A stretch of DNA of 64,000 nucleotides, from positions 27,360,509-27,424,508 of the forward strand of contig CM055073.1 in NCBI GenBank assembly GCA_029204045.2, written 5' to 3'. Every line of letters begins with the position of its first letter. Positions within the stretch are counted from its first letter, which is position 1. The notes below the pieces were generated by a model. It worked only from the letters and a program-made list of their open reading frames with translations, was not told where the DNA came from and ran no database searches. This DNA is from Tillandsia leiboldiana. Lineage: Eukaryota > Streptophyta > Magnoliopsida > Poales > Bromeliaceae. Below are positions 32,464-44,952 of the stretch, piece by piece. A program made the position numbers and the translations under genes.

Positions 32464-32641
32464 CGTGGCGGCCCATTATTGGGCGGCTCACGTCGCTCGG
32501 TCCACGGAGGAGGCGCGGCGGTGCATGGACCGCGCGGGTGGCCGCGTGGCGCTTCCGGATTGGAGGGAGCAGCGGCGCGGTCCAGGGAAAAGGCGGGGCA
32601 CCGGTGGACCGGGCGCACGACACGTGTCGCCCGGGGATTGG
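32464..32641 (+). promoter_or_regulatory. Three ERSE-like modules in U3
   Basis: Reverse-strand reading: exact CCAAT-N9-CCACG at 32464-32482 and 32545-32563, and CCAAT-N9-ACACG at 32623-32641. Separation is 81 and 78 bp. Confidence 0.75.
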
Positions 32642-32982
32642 TGGGCTCAGCTGGGCGCGGTCCACGGGTGCGCTAGGCGGCGCCTCGGGGCGCGCGCCAG
32701 CGCAGGGGCACAGTGCGGCCGGTCGGCCGCACATGGCCCGCACTCGAGTGCGGGCCACGTGTCGGCCGACCAGGGGGCGGGTGCATGCACCGCCCCCAGC
32801 GGGTCTGCGCCACGCGGCGTGCGGCCGGTCGCCCCGCACAGCTGTTTGCTGTGCGGGGGACACGTGGCCGCACCGCAGGCATCCGGGCGGTCGGACGGAC
32901 CCCCCCGTCCGACCCCTTTTCGGATTCGGGCGCTCAAGTGAGGCGCCCGAATCCGATAAGCTTTGGGGGTGGGTTCTTTGCC

Positions 32983-32990
32983 TATAAATA
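32983..32990 (+). promoter_or_regulatory. LTR TATA box
   Basis: CCTATAAATAGG, 30 bp downstream of the GGCGCCCGAATCCG palindrome arm. Confidence 0.75.
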
Positions 32991-35332
32991 GGCTGTTGGA
33001 GGGCCATTTGACCCTTTTCTGTAGAGTTTTTCACAGAGCAACCTTGAGGAAAAATATTCCTCTACCTGAGACCTTCCTTGCTGAGCATTCCTGGGATTTT
33101 AGGAGCGCGTTTTTCGAGGTTGGTCATTTTCCGGCGCGGCGCGACACTCGTTCTTCGACGACCCGTTTCGTCTCTTCGCAGTGTTTAGGCTCCCCCGGCT
33201 CACCCCGGCCTCCGATTCGGGTGATTCTTGCGCCGTTGGACTCTCGGCAGGTAGGGCTTCATTTTTGATATTTTGAGTAGCCCCTGGTTTTCATGTGGAT
33301 TTTGAGTTTCCCGAGCTTCTTTGTGATCCATTTTTCCTCGCGGAGTTTTGGACAGCACCTGCTTGATTTGGCTATAACTTCGCGCTCAGGCGACGGATCG
33401 AGGCGATTCAAAAGGCATTTCTCATCTACATCTCGCGAGGAATCTCCTGGAATTTTCTCAGATTTTTATGAATATTTTTCGAAGGTGGAAATCTCCTTTC
33501 TCTGTAACTTTTGGTACAGAAATTCTGCACAGTTTTGTTTTGGGTGTTCCCCTTGCCAAATTTGTATCTCAGCAAAGGAAGCTCGGTTTTGAACGTGCAG
33601 GTACTCGTTTCGACGGGTTCGTCGCAAGGAACGCGACGGTATTTTTATTAGAATTTTCTGAGCACCCTTCGCAGGTGAAAATCTGAGATCTTTGGATCGG
33701 TAATTTTGGGACAGATTTTGTGATGTTTGAAGGACTAAAATTATGTATGTTCTTCTTGGAGGTTTGGCACAGCATTGCGGTGAGTTTTGGTGCGAGCGCG
33801 GGTTTTCGCATTTGGGACAGGATTTTAGCGCTCGAGGTGGGTACCGTTGTTAACCTCTTATTTTGGACAACCCACTAGGCATATTGGAGCTTGTATTTTG
33901 TAATATGGCCAACATACTAGTAAAAATGAACGGAGCATGCTTAATGAAAAGAAAAGGGCTCACGATTGATACTTGTATCTTTAGAGGACTAGACACTAAT
34001 AAATGGTAATAACCGGCTAAATCCGTTTCATACTTAATGTTTATTGAAGGACTTATGCATGTGTCTAAATCAGCTTATGGTAGGTTAATATTTCGGATAT
34101 TTTAACCAAGGCATAATGTAAGAATTGGAATACAAAAATTATCTTGCTTAGTAAAGGACTTTTGCATGTTTAAATGGTCACCTAGTTAGGCCACCTTTTT
34201 CTGCTGAACTATCATGCTGGAATTGACTTAGGAGAAACCATAATTTCATTTTCTCCAGTTATCTTGACATAGGGGATGTCATGCCCGGGTTAGGGCAGGG
34301 GCTGGGATAGAGTAGGCAGATACTGGGATTTCGGGACAGGCAGGCTGTGTAGGCAGGGTATTGCGGCGATCGCGGATTTTGGGCGATTGACCGGACAGTT
34401 GTTGTTGCATCAGATCGGGGAAGGGATTTGGGCTTTCTTTTTAGTGGATGGACCTGTTCCATTTAGATCAGTGTCATGATCCAGTCTTGCGGACTTATTT
34501 TTCCTTGGACACTTATTACTCAGGCATTATGCTCGTGTGGGTCGCTCCCCTCGAGTGCCACTCCGGAGTGCGCGTTATACAGACTTGAGTCTTTGAGACT
34601 CCTATCCCCTATCGGTGTTATGCGTAGGCTGGCATACCCGATTTGGCAGGCATCGCAGGCAGTACCAGTGTATACTGGGGTATAGATTGGTTTGGTCAGG
34701 CAGGCTTTGATATTCTGATGCATACATTTAGCTATCTTTTAGCTGGGCATATAGAGGCATATTAGTGGTATTTTTATCAGTATCCATGCATAAAGTTTAC
34801 CACATTATTCTTTTCGCCTCTGGTAGTCCTAGTGGGCAGGTACGAGTTGAGGTTTACCCACTAGGGGAGGCTACTGTTTTTATAGTAGTTCTCACCCCCA
34901 CTCTTTTTCCCTCTTCTTTTTCCCCTTTGTTTTGTAGAGTCCTCTGCGGGAGTTGCGGGACCCTCTTCTCAGGACCGAGGTAAGAGGATCGTTGATTAGC
35001 TAGATGCTTCCCTGATCCAGAGTTCTGATAGTTTTTGATGTATCCCCGGTACACTCAGACTGTTGTACTTCCTTTTATTTTGGGTCTGGCTTCGGCCAGC
35101 TGGATGTATTTTATTTGGTGAGCTGGGAGAGACATTTGTATATTTTTGAGAGCTATGTTGTATTTTCTTTTCTGCTCTTATCTGAGTTGTACTAGTTGTA
35201 GTTAGCTCTGTTATGCTCTTTTATTTTATCTAGCTATCTGAGCAGGTTACCAGCGCTTCGTGTACACGGAAAATTCTGAGTGCACGGCGGATCTGTAGAC
35301 GAGCCTGGGTTCTGGTTTACACCCGGGGCGTG

Positions 35333-36605
<1,273 letters not shown>

Positions 36606-36616
36606 TCTGTATATAT

Positions 36617-36740
36617 ATATAGAGAAAGAGAGTTGAGCTGAAATGCAATCGATAGCAAACGAACTCAATTGCCACCAATTTATTTTCGATGACGCAGTTT
36701 CTAAATTGATAATCGGCACCGTTAAATATACATATTTTTG
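36617..36740. mobile_element. MITE-G end fragment
   Basis: TTGAGCTGAAATGCAATCGATAG, shortened, then TTTTCGATGACGCAGTTTC and ATCGGCACCGTTAAATAT match one end of MITE-G (27576). The other end is missing. Confidence 0.65.
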
Positions 36741-36777
36741 AGTTGTAAAATAAATAAGAAGAGTGCATTTAGCAATC

Positions 36778-36818
<41 letters not shown>

Positions 36819-37164
36819 TGTGGTTGTGTGAAGTGATCATGAACACAACCCAAATTCCCAGCCACAAATCCACAATCCAAACGGGACTGAGATCTTTGCT
36901 GAATATAATGTTAGGATTTCAATAAAGGTGATTTGATTTGGAGAATTTAGTGCTTGAGTTTTCAAAAAAAAAGCATGATATTGGTATGCTGACATAAAAA
37001 TTTTGTAGAGTTTGACCATTTTTATAATCAAATTTTTTTTTGAACGGTCATAAATTTTCGCTCAATTGTTTATTTTCAGTGTGTAATTTCAATTCAGTCA
37101 AATTTGGGATCGAAATTTAACTATTTAGACATCTATTTTTATATTTTTAAGCTATTTAAAAAAA

Positions 37165-37233
<69 letters not shown>

Positions 37234-37523
37234 TTATTTATTTATTTATTTATTTATTTTGAATCTGGTTATTTGATTATTTCTTATTAGTTTAGGTTTA
37301 GAGATATATTATAATTTATTATCTTTAATTATAGTAGAATTCAAATATCAATCAATATATATATATACACATGCGGTGTTCCGTAAATATAATTAACTTT
37401 TAGAATTGATTAATAATATTTTCGTCTTTAATCAAAAATTGTGTTCTTCGTATATTTCTTTTTTCGTCCTTATGTTTCTTTCCTTTCTTCGAGTTATAGA
37501 TAAAGATCAATATTAATCAGTCC
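36741..37523. other. AT-rich DNA with simple repeats, no gene seen
   Basis: A 37-bp poly-A run lies at 36780-36816, a (TA)n tract at 37171-37230 and (ATTT)n at 37231-37259. Confidence 0.7.
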
Positions 37524-37617
37524 CTAGCGCAAATGGCAAAGAGTTTAGTATTTGATATTCGAGGTCTCGAATTTGAAACCTACTTGCTTCAAAAAAAATA
37601 AAAATAAAAAAAACCAA
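37524..37617 (+). mobile_element. Possible tRNA-derived SINE
   Basis: CCTAGCGCAAATGGCAAAGAG resembles a box A region (shown in part), and GGTCTCGAATTTGAAACC a degenerate box B about 40 bp on. An A-rich tail follows at 37590. No target duplication was identified. Confidence 0.4.
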
Positions 37618-37895
37618 CAACAACAACAAAGTGTGTAATTATGTTTATAATTGTGAGATGTATAGATCTAAACATATAAATTACTAAAAAGAAAATAATA
37701 TAAAATATCATTTTGGTGATAACTTAATTTAATTTAAATAAAAAAAATTACTTTTATAATATAAATCTTGATTTAGGATTCCCATTATATTATTTTTATT
37801 TAATTTAAATAAAAGAATTAAAAAAATCAAGCACACTTGCATAAAGTTCCAAAGAAGCGTGGAGCTCTAATCACCCTGTAATTTGGTATAGAGAT

Positions 37896-38572
37896 TGTTG
37901 GAAAATTCGATACTCGTCCCGGTATCAGATTCTGTGAATTCGTAATTCGCTTCGGTACCGCAATCCACGCCGGTACCGTCTAGAGTTGGGATTCCGCAGC
38001 GAAAACGTCAAATCGAGTTTTTACTATAAATTCATTCTCTCAACATAACTGAATCTAGCACAATCACAAAGAGAAGAAAACTAATACAAGGAAATATGCG
38101 GGTGAAATAAGATTCATTAACCAAGAGAAGAATTGCACCGATTATACCGACTCCTCTTCTGCAATAGAGTAGCTTCAACCCGAGCTCTCCTCCTGAATCT
38201 CTTTCACCCTTTTCTCGTCTTCTATAAACCTAGAAAACTATGAATATGGCTAAATCTAATTAGCCCCCACCATCTCCTTAGGTGTTACTATCATCGTGAG
38301 TGTAAATACCACTATATAGATGTGGCTAAATCCTAGTACCCACCACCTCCATGAGTATTACCACCACCGTTGGTGTGGACATCTTAACACCACCATCAAA
38401 TAATAGCACATATGTTATATTTATAGCTTACATCAAAAGCTATCTAAATCCTATTCTAAATAAATTTTTATTTTAATTAATATTTAAATCTAAACAAACT
38501 TATCTTTTTAAGATTTAAATATTAATCTTAATCCAACTAGGATTCAACAACAAATCTAATCAAATCCCAGCA
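37896..38572. mobile_element. Possible solo LTR (Copia-like), about 677 bp
   Basis: Has TGTTGGAAAATTCG and CCCAGCA ends and repeated GGTACCG and CACCACC phrases. Its sequence has no coding. The flanks GAGAT and GATAC do not match, and no primer site or polypurine tract is next to it, so this is tentative. Confidence 0.35.
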
Positions 38573-38726
38573 GATACCAAAAGGGAAAATAATAATTAGG
38601 ATTTTTTTTGAATGGTTCTCAAAAGCCATAAATACTAGTGATGCAAATCGACACCAATATATATAAGATTCTAACCAAATTATCATGTTTACTTACATTT
38701 TCCTTTGCTCTCAGTGGATAATGTTT

Positions 38727-38727
<1 letters not shown>

Positions 38728-38761
<34 letters not shown>

Positions 38762-38875
38762 AGTGAGAAAGATAGCAGGCTATCTGTTTCGTTTGTAGAA
38801 ATAAATTTAGCTAAAAATATGAAGCAATTAGGCTTCGAACTCGAAATCTTGGATACCACAAGTATTCGTTTTATG
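38728..38875 (-). mobile_element. Possible SINE with 33-bp poly-A tail
   Basis: On the minus strand a box B-like GAGTTCGAAGCC (about 38838) is followed by 90 bp and a 33-bp A run at 38760-38728. No clear box A. Confidence 0.35.
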
Positions 38876-38879
38876 TAGG

Positions 38880-39130
38880 GATGCAAACGAGCTAAACATG
38901 AGTGAGCCGGGCCTTACTCAGCTCGAATTCAAGTCAAATTTGAGCTGATTCAAATTAATTTCGAGCTAGAATAAGAAATGTTCGAATTCGGCTCGAAATG
39001 TAATTCGAGTCAAATTTGAATAGTTTGAAATAAATTTTTTATTTATTTTTCAAGCAAATTTCAAACTATATTTGAATTTGGCTTGAAATTGTTCAATTCC
39101 GAGCTGACTCGTTTATGGCTCGAATTTTTT
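38880..39130. repeat. Clustered GAGCTCG/CGAGCC short inverted motifs
   Basis: Repeated GCTCGAATT and AATTCGAGC words on both strands, related in style to 54270 and 54868. Confidence 0.5.
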
Positions 39131-39326
39131 TTTATTGTATTTTTTAAAAGAAAAATTAAAATGTCTATAAATATTTGTTAATATTATACTGTAAATTTTA
39201 AAATATCTATAAATATTTGCTCGCATAGAAAATGCATAAGCATAACCATAAACTTTATTTGAATTAAAATATTTAATAAAAAATATTTATAATTATATGT
39301 AATTAATAATATTAATATTTTTTATA

Positions 39327-39398
<72 letters not shown>

Positions 39399-40050
39399 TT
39401 AAATTATTTCGAGCGGAACATGAATGAGTATAGACACTTTTTCAGATTTTATAAATTTTTAAAAGTATCGCTATAGTGTAATTTTGTTGTAGTGATTTTT
39501 ATGCACAGGACGTCAAATTTATTACTCAATATGTTAATTAAAATCTACAATAATTAATATATATGTTATTTATGATAGTTAAAAGAGTTTATATAACTAA
39601 AATTATGCTCTTGAGAAACAAATTATTCAAGCATTAAGTAGTTTCTAAATTCAAAAAGAGTCAATTGTTTTATTTGTAAATAGTATTCAAAATATTTTTC
39701 TTTTTTGAAATTAATTAGTGTTAAAACTTTATCGATCTGCGCTGTGTTACGATGAAACAGATTTGATTAATAAAAAGATGTTAAGAATTTAATTGCAACA
39801 ATTAGATGGTTAATCGGGTAAAAGGTTAGGAACCTCCAATCAAATTTATCCGACCCAGCTATGGTAGAGTGGGCCTGTACCCACAATAGCTACAAACTTT
39901 TCGGACAATGCGAATCGGGCCGGATAATGTAATCCGGCCCGAAATCAAACATAAACTCGACCCAACTCGGCCTCCTATTTGCTTAGTTCTAGGTGTAGCT
40001 TTGGCACAATCTTCTTATTTGATTGTTGCTTATTTATTTTATAAGTAATC
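39131..40050. other. AT-rich DNA, no gene seen
   Basis: A (TA)n tract lies at 39336-39392 and a CACTA-type MITE end at 39460-39494 (CGCTATAGTG...TTGTTGTAGTG). Confidence 0.6.
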
Positions 40051-40212
<162 letters not shown>

Positions 40213-40620
40213 GCCTGTGTACCTCTGAAATCTGAAGAAATATCTGATTTATCCCTTTCTTTTTTTTCTTTCCAATATACCCAGGGACGAAGCCAGAATT
40301 TAATCTTGAGGGGGGCCAAAATATATTCAAATAAAAATTTTAGTACATAAATATAATTTTATCTAATCAATTTTTTTAATAAAAATTATTAATTTAATAA
40401 TTAATGTAAAAATATTAAAATTAATTTTTAATTTACATACGTTTAATTTTTAATTATTTTATTTATATTATTATATTCAAATAATTATAAATTTTACTAA
40501 ATCTAACAGTAATTCAGTTAGTGATCAAATTCTTAATATTTTTAATAAATAAAATTATAACATTTAATGTAGATCAAAGAGCTATTAAATTTAATATAAT
40601 ATTTTATTTTGTTAAATAAA

Positions 40621-41259
40621 GGGGCAATTTCCTACATACCCCTAAAAATTTTCCTGTTTTCAGATTTACCCCTCTTAGAAAGCTAATATTAAAACTACCC
40701 TTCTTACGTTCCAACTTCTTTCCAAAATACCCCTGAAGTTAAACTCTGTTAGTGTACTGTTTGGAACTGCCGTTATCTGTGTGTAATTACTATTTTGCCC
40801 TTTCAAATATACCCTAAAATCCTAAACCCCTAAACCCTAAAATCCTAAACCCTAAACCCTAAACCCTAAAACCCTAAACCCTAAACCCTAAAACCCTAAA
40901 AAATCCTAAACCCTAAACCCTAAACACTAGAACCCTAAAAAACCCTAAATCCTAAACCCTAAAACCCTAAAAAACCCTAAATCCTAAACCCTAAAACCCT
41001 AAATCCTAAACCCTAAAACCCTAAAAAATTCTAAACCCTAAACCCTAAATCCTAAACCCGGGCAAAATAGGTATATCTGATAGTTTTCAACTCCGATTAT
41101 TATTTAACTCTAGTTTAACCCTAGTTAACTTAACAAAGGGAAACGGTAGGGGTATTTTTAATAACGGTGGAACGTATGAAGGGTATATTGGAAAGAAAAA
41201 AATAAGATGGGTAAATCAGATATTTCTTCATATTTCAGGGGTACACAGGCAATTATCCC
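40621..41259 (+). mobile_element. MITE-E, inner copy
   Basis: GGGGCAATTTCC start and GGCAATTATCCC end, flanked by a perfect 9-bp duplication TTAAATAAA (40612-40620, 41260-41268), the Mutator-type length. Contains a telomere-like array absent from the outer copy. Confidence 0.85.
40808..41060 (+). repeat. Interstitial telomere-like (CCCTAAA)n array
   Basis: About 250 bp of CCCTAAA units mixed with ATCCTAAA, AACCCTAAA and AAACCCTAAAA variants. This is the Arabidopsis-type plant telomere unit, in degenerate form, inside the inner MITE-E. Confidence 0.9.
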
Positions 41260-41954
41260 TTAAATAAAATAGCTTACTAGCTAGAAATTAAAAAAATATA
41301 AAACAAAAAATTTAGATTTAAGGAATGTATTTCAAAATACCTTATAAGTATGAGATTTTTAATATATTTTATCTATTTAAAATGCATACAAAGAAGAAAA
41401 AAGAAAATTATATTGGAATAAAAAGTTTTTAAACAAATATTAAAAAGTTGAGGGGGGCAAGACTATCAAAAAAAAAAAAAAAAAGTTAAATTGATACTCA
41501 GGACTATTAAGCAATATTAAAAAGTTGAGGGGGGCCATGGCCACTTTGGGCCTTAATATGGCTTCGTCCCTGAATATACTCTTCATACGTTCCACCGTTA
41601 TTAAAAATATCCATACCGTTTTCCTTTGTTAAGTTAACTAGGGTTAAACTAGAGTTAAATAATAATCGGAGTTGAAAACTATCAGATATACCTATTTTGT
41701 CCCTATCTATCAAAACTATTGAAAATTTTAAATGTACATAAGAAAAGTTGGTTATGGTAGAAAAGTATATTTGAAAGGGCAAAATAGTAATTTCACACAG
41801 ATAACGGCAGCTCCAAACGATACACTAATAGAGTTTAACTTCAGGGATATTTTAGAAAGAAGTTGAAACGTAAGAAGGGTAGTTTTAATATTAGCCTTCT
41901 AAGAGGGGCAAATCTAAAATCAGATAAATTTTTAGGAATATATAAAAAATTGCC

Positions 41955-41988
<34 letters not shown>

Positions 41989-41991
<3 letters not shown>

Positions 41992-42364
41992 TACAAATAA
42001 ATTTCAATATAGGAATGCTTTTTAGACGTCCCTTAAGAAAAGCGTTCCCAAGTGTCTCTATAATATAGCAAACCGTCATATAAATTTTTTATTATATTAA
42101 ATTAATTTATTAAATAATAAATTTTATTATTATTTTTAATTTTTTAACGCTTTAAAGCGTCAGAATTTAAAAAAATCATGACACTTTAAAGCGTCAGGAG
42201 ATATTTTACCGACTCTTGGCATAAGCATCGGTGTATACGTGGCGACTCTTCATTTACCGACGTTTTGACCAACACTTTTAAATACGTCACTAGACTATAT
42301 TAAGATGCTTTTAAGAATCATTAAGTATAAAAAAAATGTCCTTAAATATTATTTTTTTTGTAGC
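41989..42364. mobile_element. CACTA-like MITE, second family
   Basis: CACTACAAATAAATTTC start after a TA tract and TATTTTTTTTGTAGCATG end. Internal inverted phrases AGCGTTCCCAAGTG/GACGCTTTTAAGAATC and CTTTAAAGCG. No coding. Confidence 0.5.
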
Positions 42365-42383
42365 ATGTGGACTTGTTCCGGTC

Positions 42384-42912
42384 TACGTACTATCGATAGT
42401 CATCAGCTCAGTTTACTATTAATTTATTTTTTATAATAGAGCTTTTAAATCGGCACTGTCGAATATAATCTAAATTATTTTAACTATATAAAACCTAAAT
42501 TTTATAATTTTTCGACATCACGTACTGAACGATTAAAAGATCACAAAATTTATAATTTTAATGGTCGATACGATACATTTGCTCGTTTAATGGTATAGAA
42601 AAGTTCCAATCAGCTAACTTTTTAATAGAAAAAATTTTAATCTATTTAAAATAAGATCTATATTCTAAATTTTGAATACAAAAATTGAATCATCACTTTT
42701 TGAAGAATATTTATTTTCAGCCATTTATTTTTTATCCACTTGATGGACAAGAAAATAATATTAGAAAAGCATTAAATTTGATTTATAAATAGTTTAAATA
42801 GTTTAGACCATATTTAACGATACCGATCATCGACTTCGAAACTCTATCATCGAAAATATGTCGGTAGTAAATTGTGCCGTTTATTACCGATAGTAACCCA
42901 GCACAACTGGTA
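42384..42912. mobile_element. MITE-G, uninterrupted copy (about 530 bp)
   Basis: TACTATCGATAG, ATAATAGAGCTTTTAAATCGG and CACTGTCGAATATAATCTAAA near the left; reverse complements (CGATACCGATCATCGAC, ACTCTATCATCGAAAATA, ATTACCGATAGTAACCCAGC) near the right. Supports the borders of the copy at 27576-32063. Confidence 0.75.
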
Positions 42913-43493
42913 TATGTGATTGACGATGAACTTTTTTTATTCTTGTCATAATTGACTTGCTTACCATGCATCCCAGATGCAAGATGAATGCATCTTCTTC
43001 CCTAAGTTAAAAAAAAAGATAAAAAAAAAATAGTTGGTATTATATATATTCATTGCCGAATTAGCAACTAGCGTACAAACTAAAACAAAATTAATAAGCG
43101 ATCACGATACAAAAATAAATCTCAAAATGCACGATAAAATAAGAACACACAGATTTTATATAGAAAATCCTTTACAGGAAAAAAACTAAGGACGAAAGAG
43201 AAGAATTTCACTATGTGAAGAAAAAGGAATACAAAGTTCAGATTACATCGCTCAATCTCTCTAGGGCAAAAAAAAAAAGAGAACAATTTTCTTAACGGAT
43301 TTTTCTTATCCGTACCGCGGGGGGCTCCACCCCCTGCACCCTCCGTCCGATGTCAGTGGTGGGCTTCGGACTCGAGCCCGAAAACATAATATCGAAACGA
43401 TTTCTAATTTCAGAGTCACATCTAACCATTGTCGAAACAAAACATATCAATTTTTTTCTTTTTTTATTTTCGCAATAATGTGATATAGCTTCT
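42913..43493. other. Unassigned DNA, possibly an old LTR fragment
   Basis: A small GC-rich block near 43310-43350 (GTACCGCGGGGGGCTCCACC) follows a tract of CACACAGATTTTATATAG and GAAGAATTTCACTATGTG, a style seen in Copia LTRs. No borders found. Confidence 0.35.
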
Positions 43494-44545
43494 ACGGCTC
43501 AGATTGTTTCAGAAACAAAGTCTGGAATACGGCCTTATTCCAGTCTTGTTCTCCAAACGCGTTTGGTTATAGATGAGAACAACAGTTTTCGTCTTTCTGG
43601 AATAAGCTGGTATAAGATTGAAACTATTGTTCCAACTTTTTTCTTGAACAATGCTTGTTCCCATTTGAGATAAGCTTAATTAAAATAAATATAATTTTAA
43701 TTATTATATTAATTCTTTAATTAATCTAATTATTTTATTAACAAATTATTTAAGTATTTAGATAATTAACTAATTAAATTATAAAATTATTTGTATTTAA
43801 TTAAATTATTTATTACTAATCAAACTCATTATTGTTAATTATTTTATCAATTAACTGAGAATAAGCTTAATTAAAGTAAATATAATTTTAATTATTGTAT
43901 TAACTTTTTAATTAATCTAATATTTTAACTAATCTAATTATTTTATTAACTAATTATTTAAGTATTTAGATAATTAACTAATTAAATTATTAAATTATTT
44001 GTAGTTAATTAAATTATTAATTATTAATAATACTCATTATTGTTAATTATTTTATCAATTAATTGAGAATAAGCTTAATTAAAGTAAATATAATTTTAAT
44101 TATTGTATTAACTCTTTAATTAATCTAATATTTTTACTAGTCTAATTATTTCATTAATTAATTATCTAACTATTAGATAATTAATTAACTAATTAATTTA
44201 TTAACTTATTTGTAATTAATTGAATTATTTATTAATAATACTCATTATTGTTAATTAATTGAATTAGTTTGCAGGTTACCTGACAATAGTTAATTAAATA
44301 AGTTAAATTATTATTTAATTAATATTTTATATTAATTATTTAGTTAAAATATTATTATTTTAAAATTATAATTATTTTTATTCTTACTATTCCAATCTAA
44401 CTATCAAAACACTATTTTTCTTATTCATAGGAACAATCTAATTTTCATTCAAATGTAAAATTAGTCTTATTTTTTTTTGTTCCTGAACTTATACTTATCT
44501 CTGAAATAAACAGTGTTACCTTATATCTAAACCAAACTTAGCCTT
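43494..44545. repeat. AT-rich element with ~200-bp tandem units
   Basis: GATAAGCTTAATTAAA(A/G)TAAATAT recurs at about 43667, 43857 and 44065 (periods 190 and 208 bp), with strongly similar units between. The block is bordered by TTCTCCAAACGCGTTTGG at the left and ACCAAACTTAGCC at the right, suggesting one larger GTTTGG-ended element. Confidence 0.65.
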
Positions 44546-44952
44546 TAAGGACCCGTTTGGTAACGGGATAAGACAGAACTGGCTATTACAGGGATAAGTA
44601 TAAAGTACGGAACTAGTGTAAAAAAGTGTTTGGGATGGTTCCAGGGATAAGAGATTTTGTGTTTGGTATGAGAATAAGGAATAAGAGGAATAAATAATTT
44701 TAATTGTGGTAAATTACCTTTTTGCCCTCGAACTTTATTATATAATAATAAGGTGAGAGATGGTGCCTCGGTAGACGTGGGAGGGTATTTAAGGAAAAAG
44801 TAAGAGGGTGGTTGGGAGGAGTGAGAACAGTAATTCTCACTTATTCTAGTTGTACTGGAACAAGCTATACCGATTAATTCCTGGTGCATTTGGAAGAATA
44901 AGAGGGATATCCCTTCTATTTCCGGTTCTATACCGAATCCAAACAAGCCCTT
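44546..44952. mobile_element. MITE-F copy
   Basis: Inverted ends AAGGACCCGTTTGGTAACGG and CCAAACAAGCCCTTAGG. Shares GGGATAAGTATAAAGTA(C/T)GGAA and GATAAGAGATTTTGTGTTTGG with the copy at 47402. Non-coding. Confidence 0.7.

Larger units (their letters stand above)
40282..41572. mobile_element. hAT-like element nested in MITE-E
   Basis: Terminal inverted repeats CAGGGACGAAGCCA and TGGCTTCGTCCCTG, with 8-bp flanks AATATACC and AATATACT (one change), the hAT duplication length. Subterminal GAGGGGGGCCA motifs occur near both ends (two near the right). Non-coding, and itself split by a MITE-E copy. Confidence 0.8.

Noticed and set aside
32283..33034. Open frames of 180-234 codons on both strands
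   Set aside because: GC-rich U3 of the solo LTR at 32134; no protein features.
37896..38572. Confident solo LTR call
   Set aside because: Target flanks do not match and no primer site or polypurine tract is present; kept only as a low-confidence feature.
44545..44946. 133-codon minus-strand open frame
   Set aside because: It coincides with a MITE-F copy with inverted ends and has no recognisable protein.
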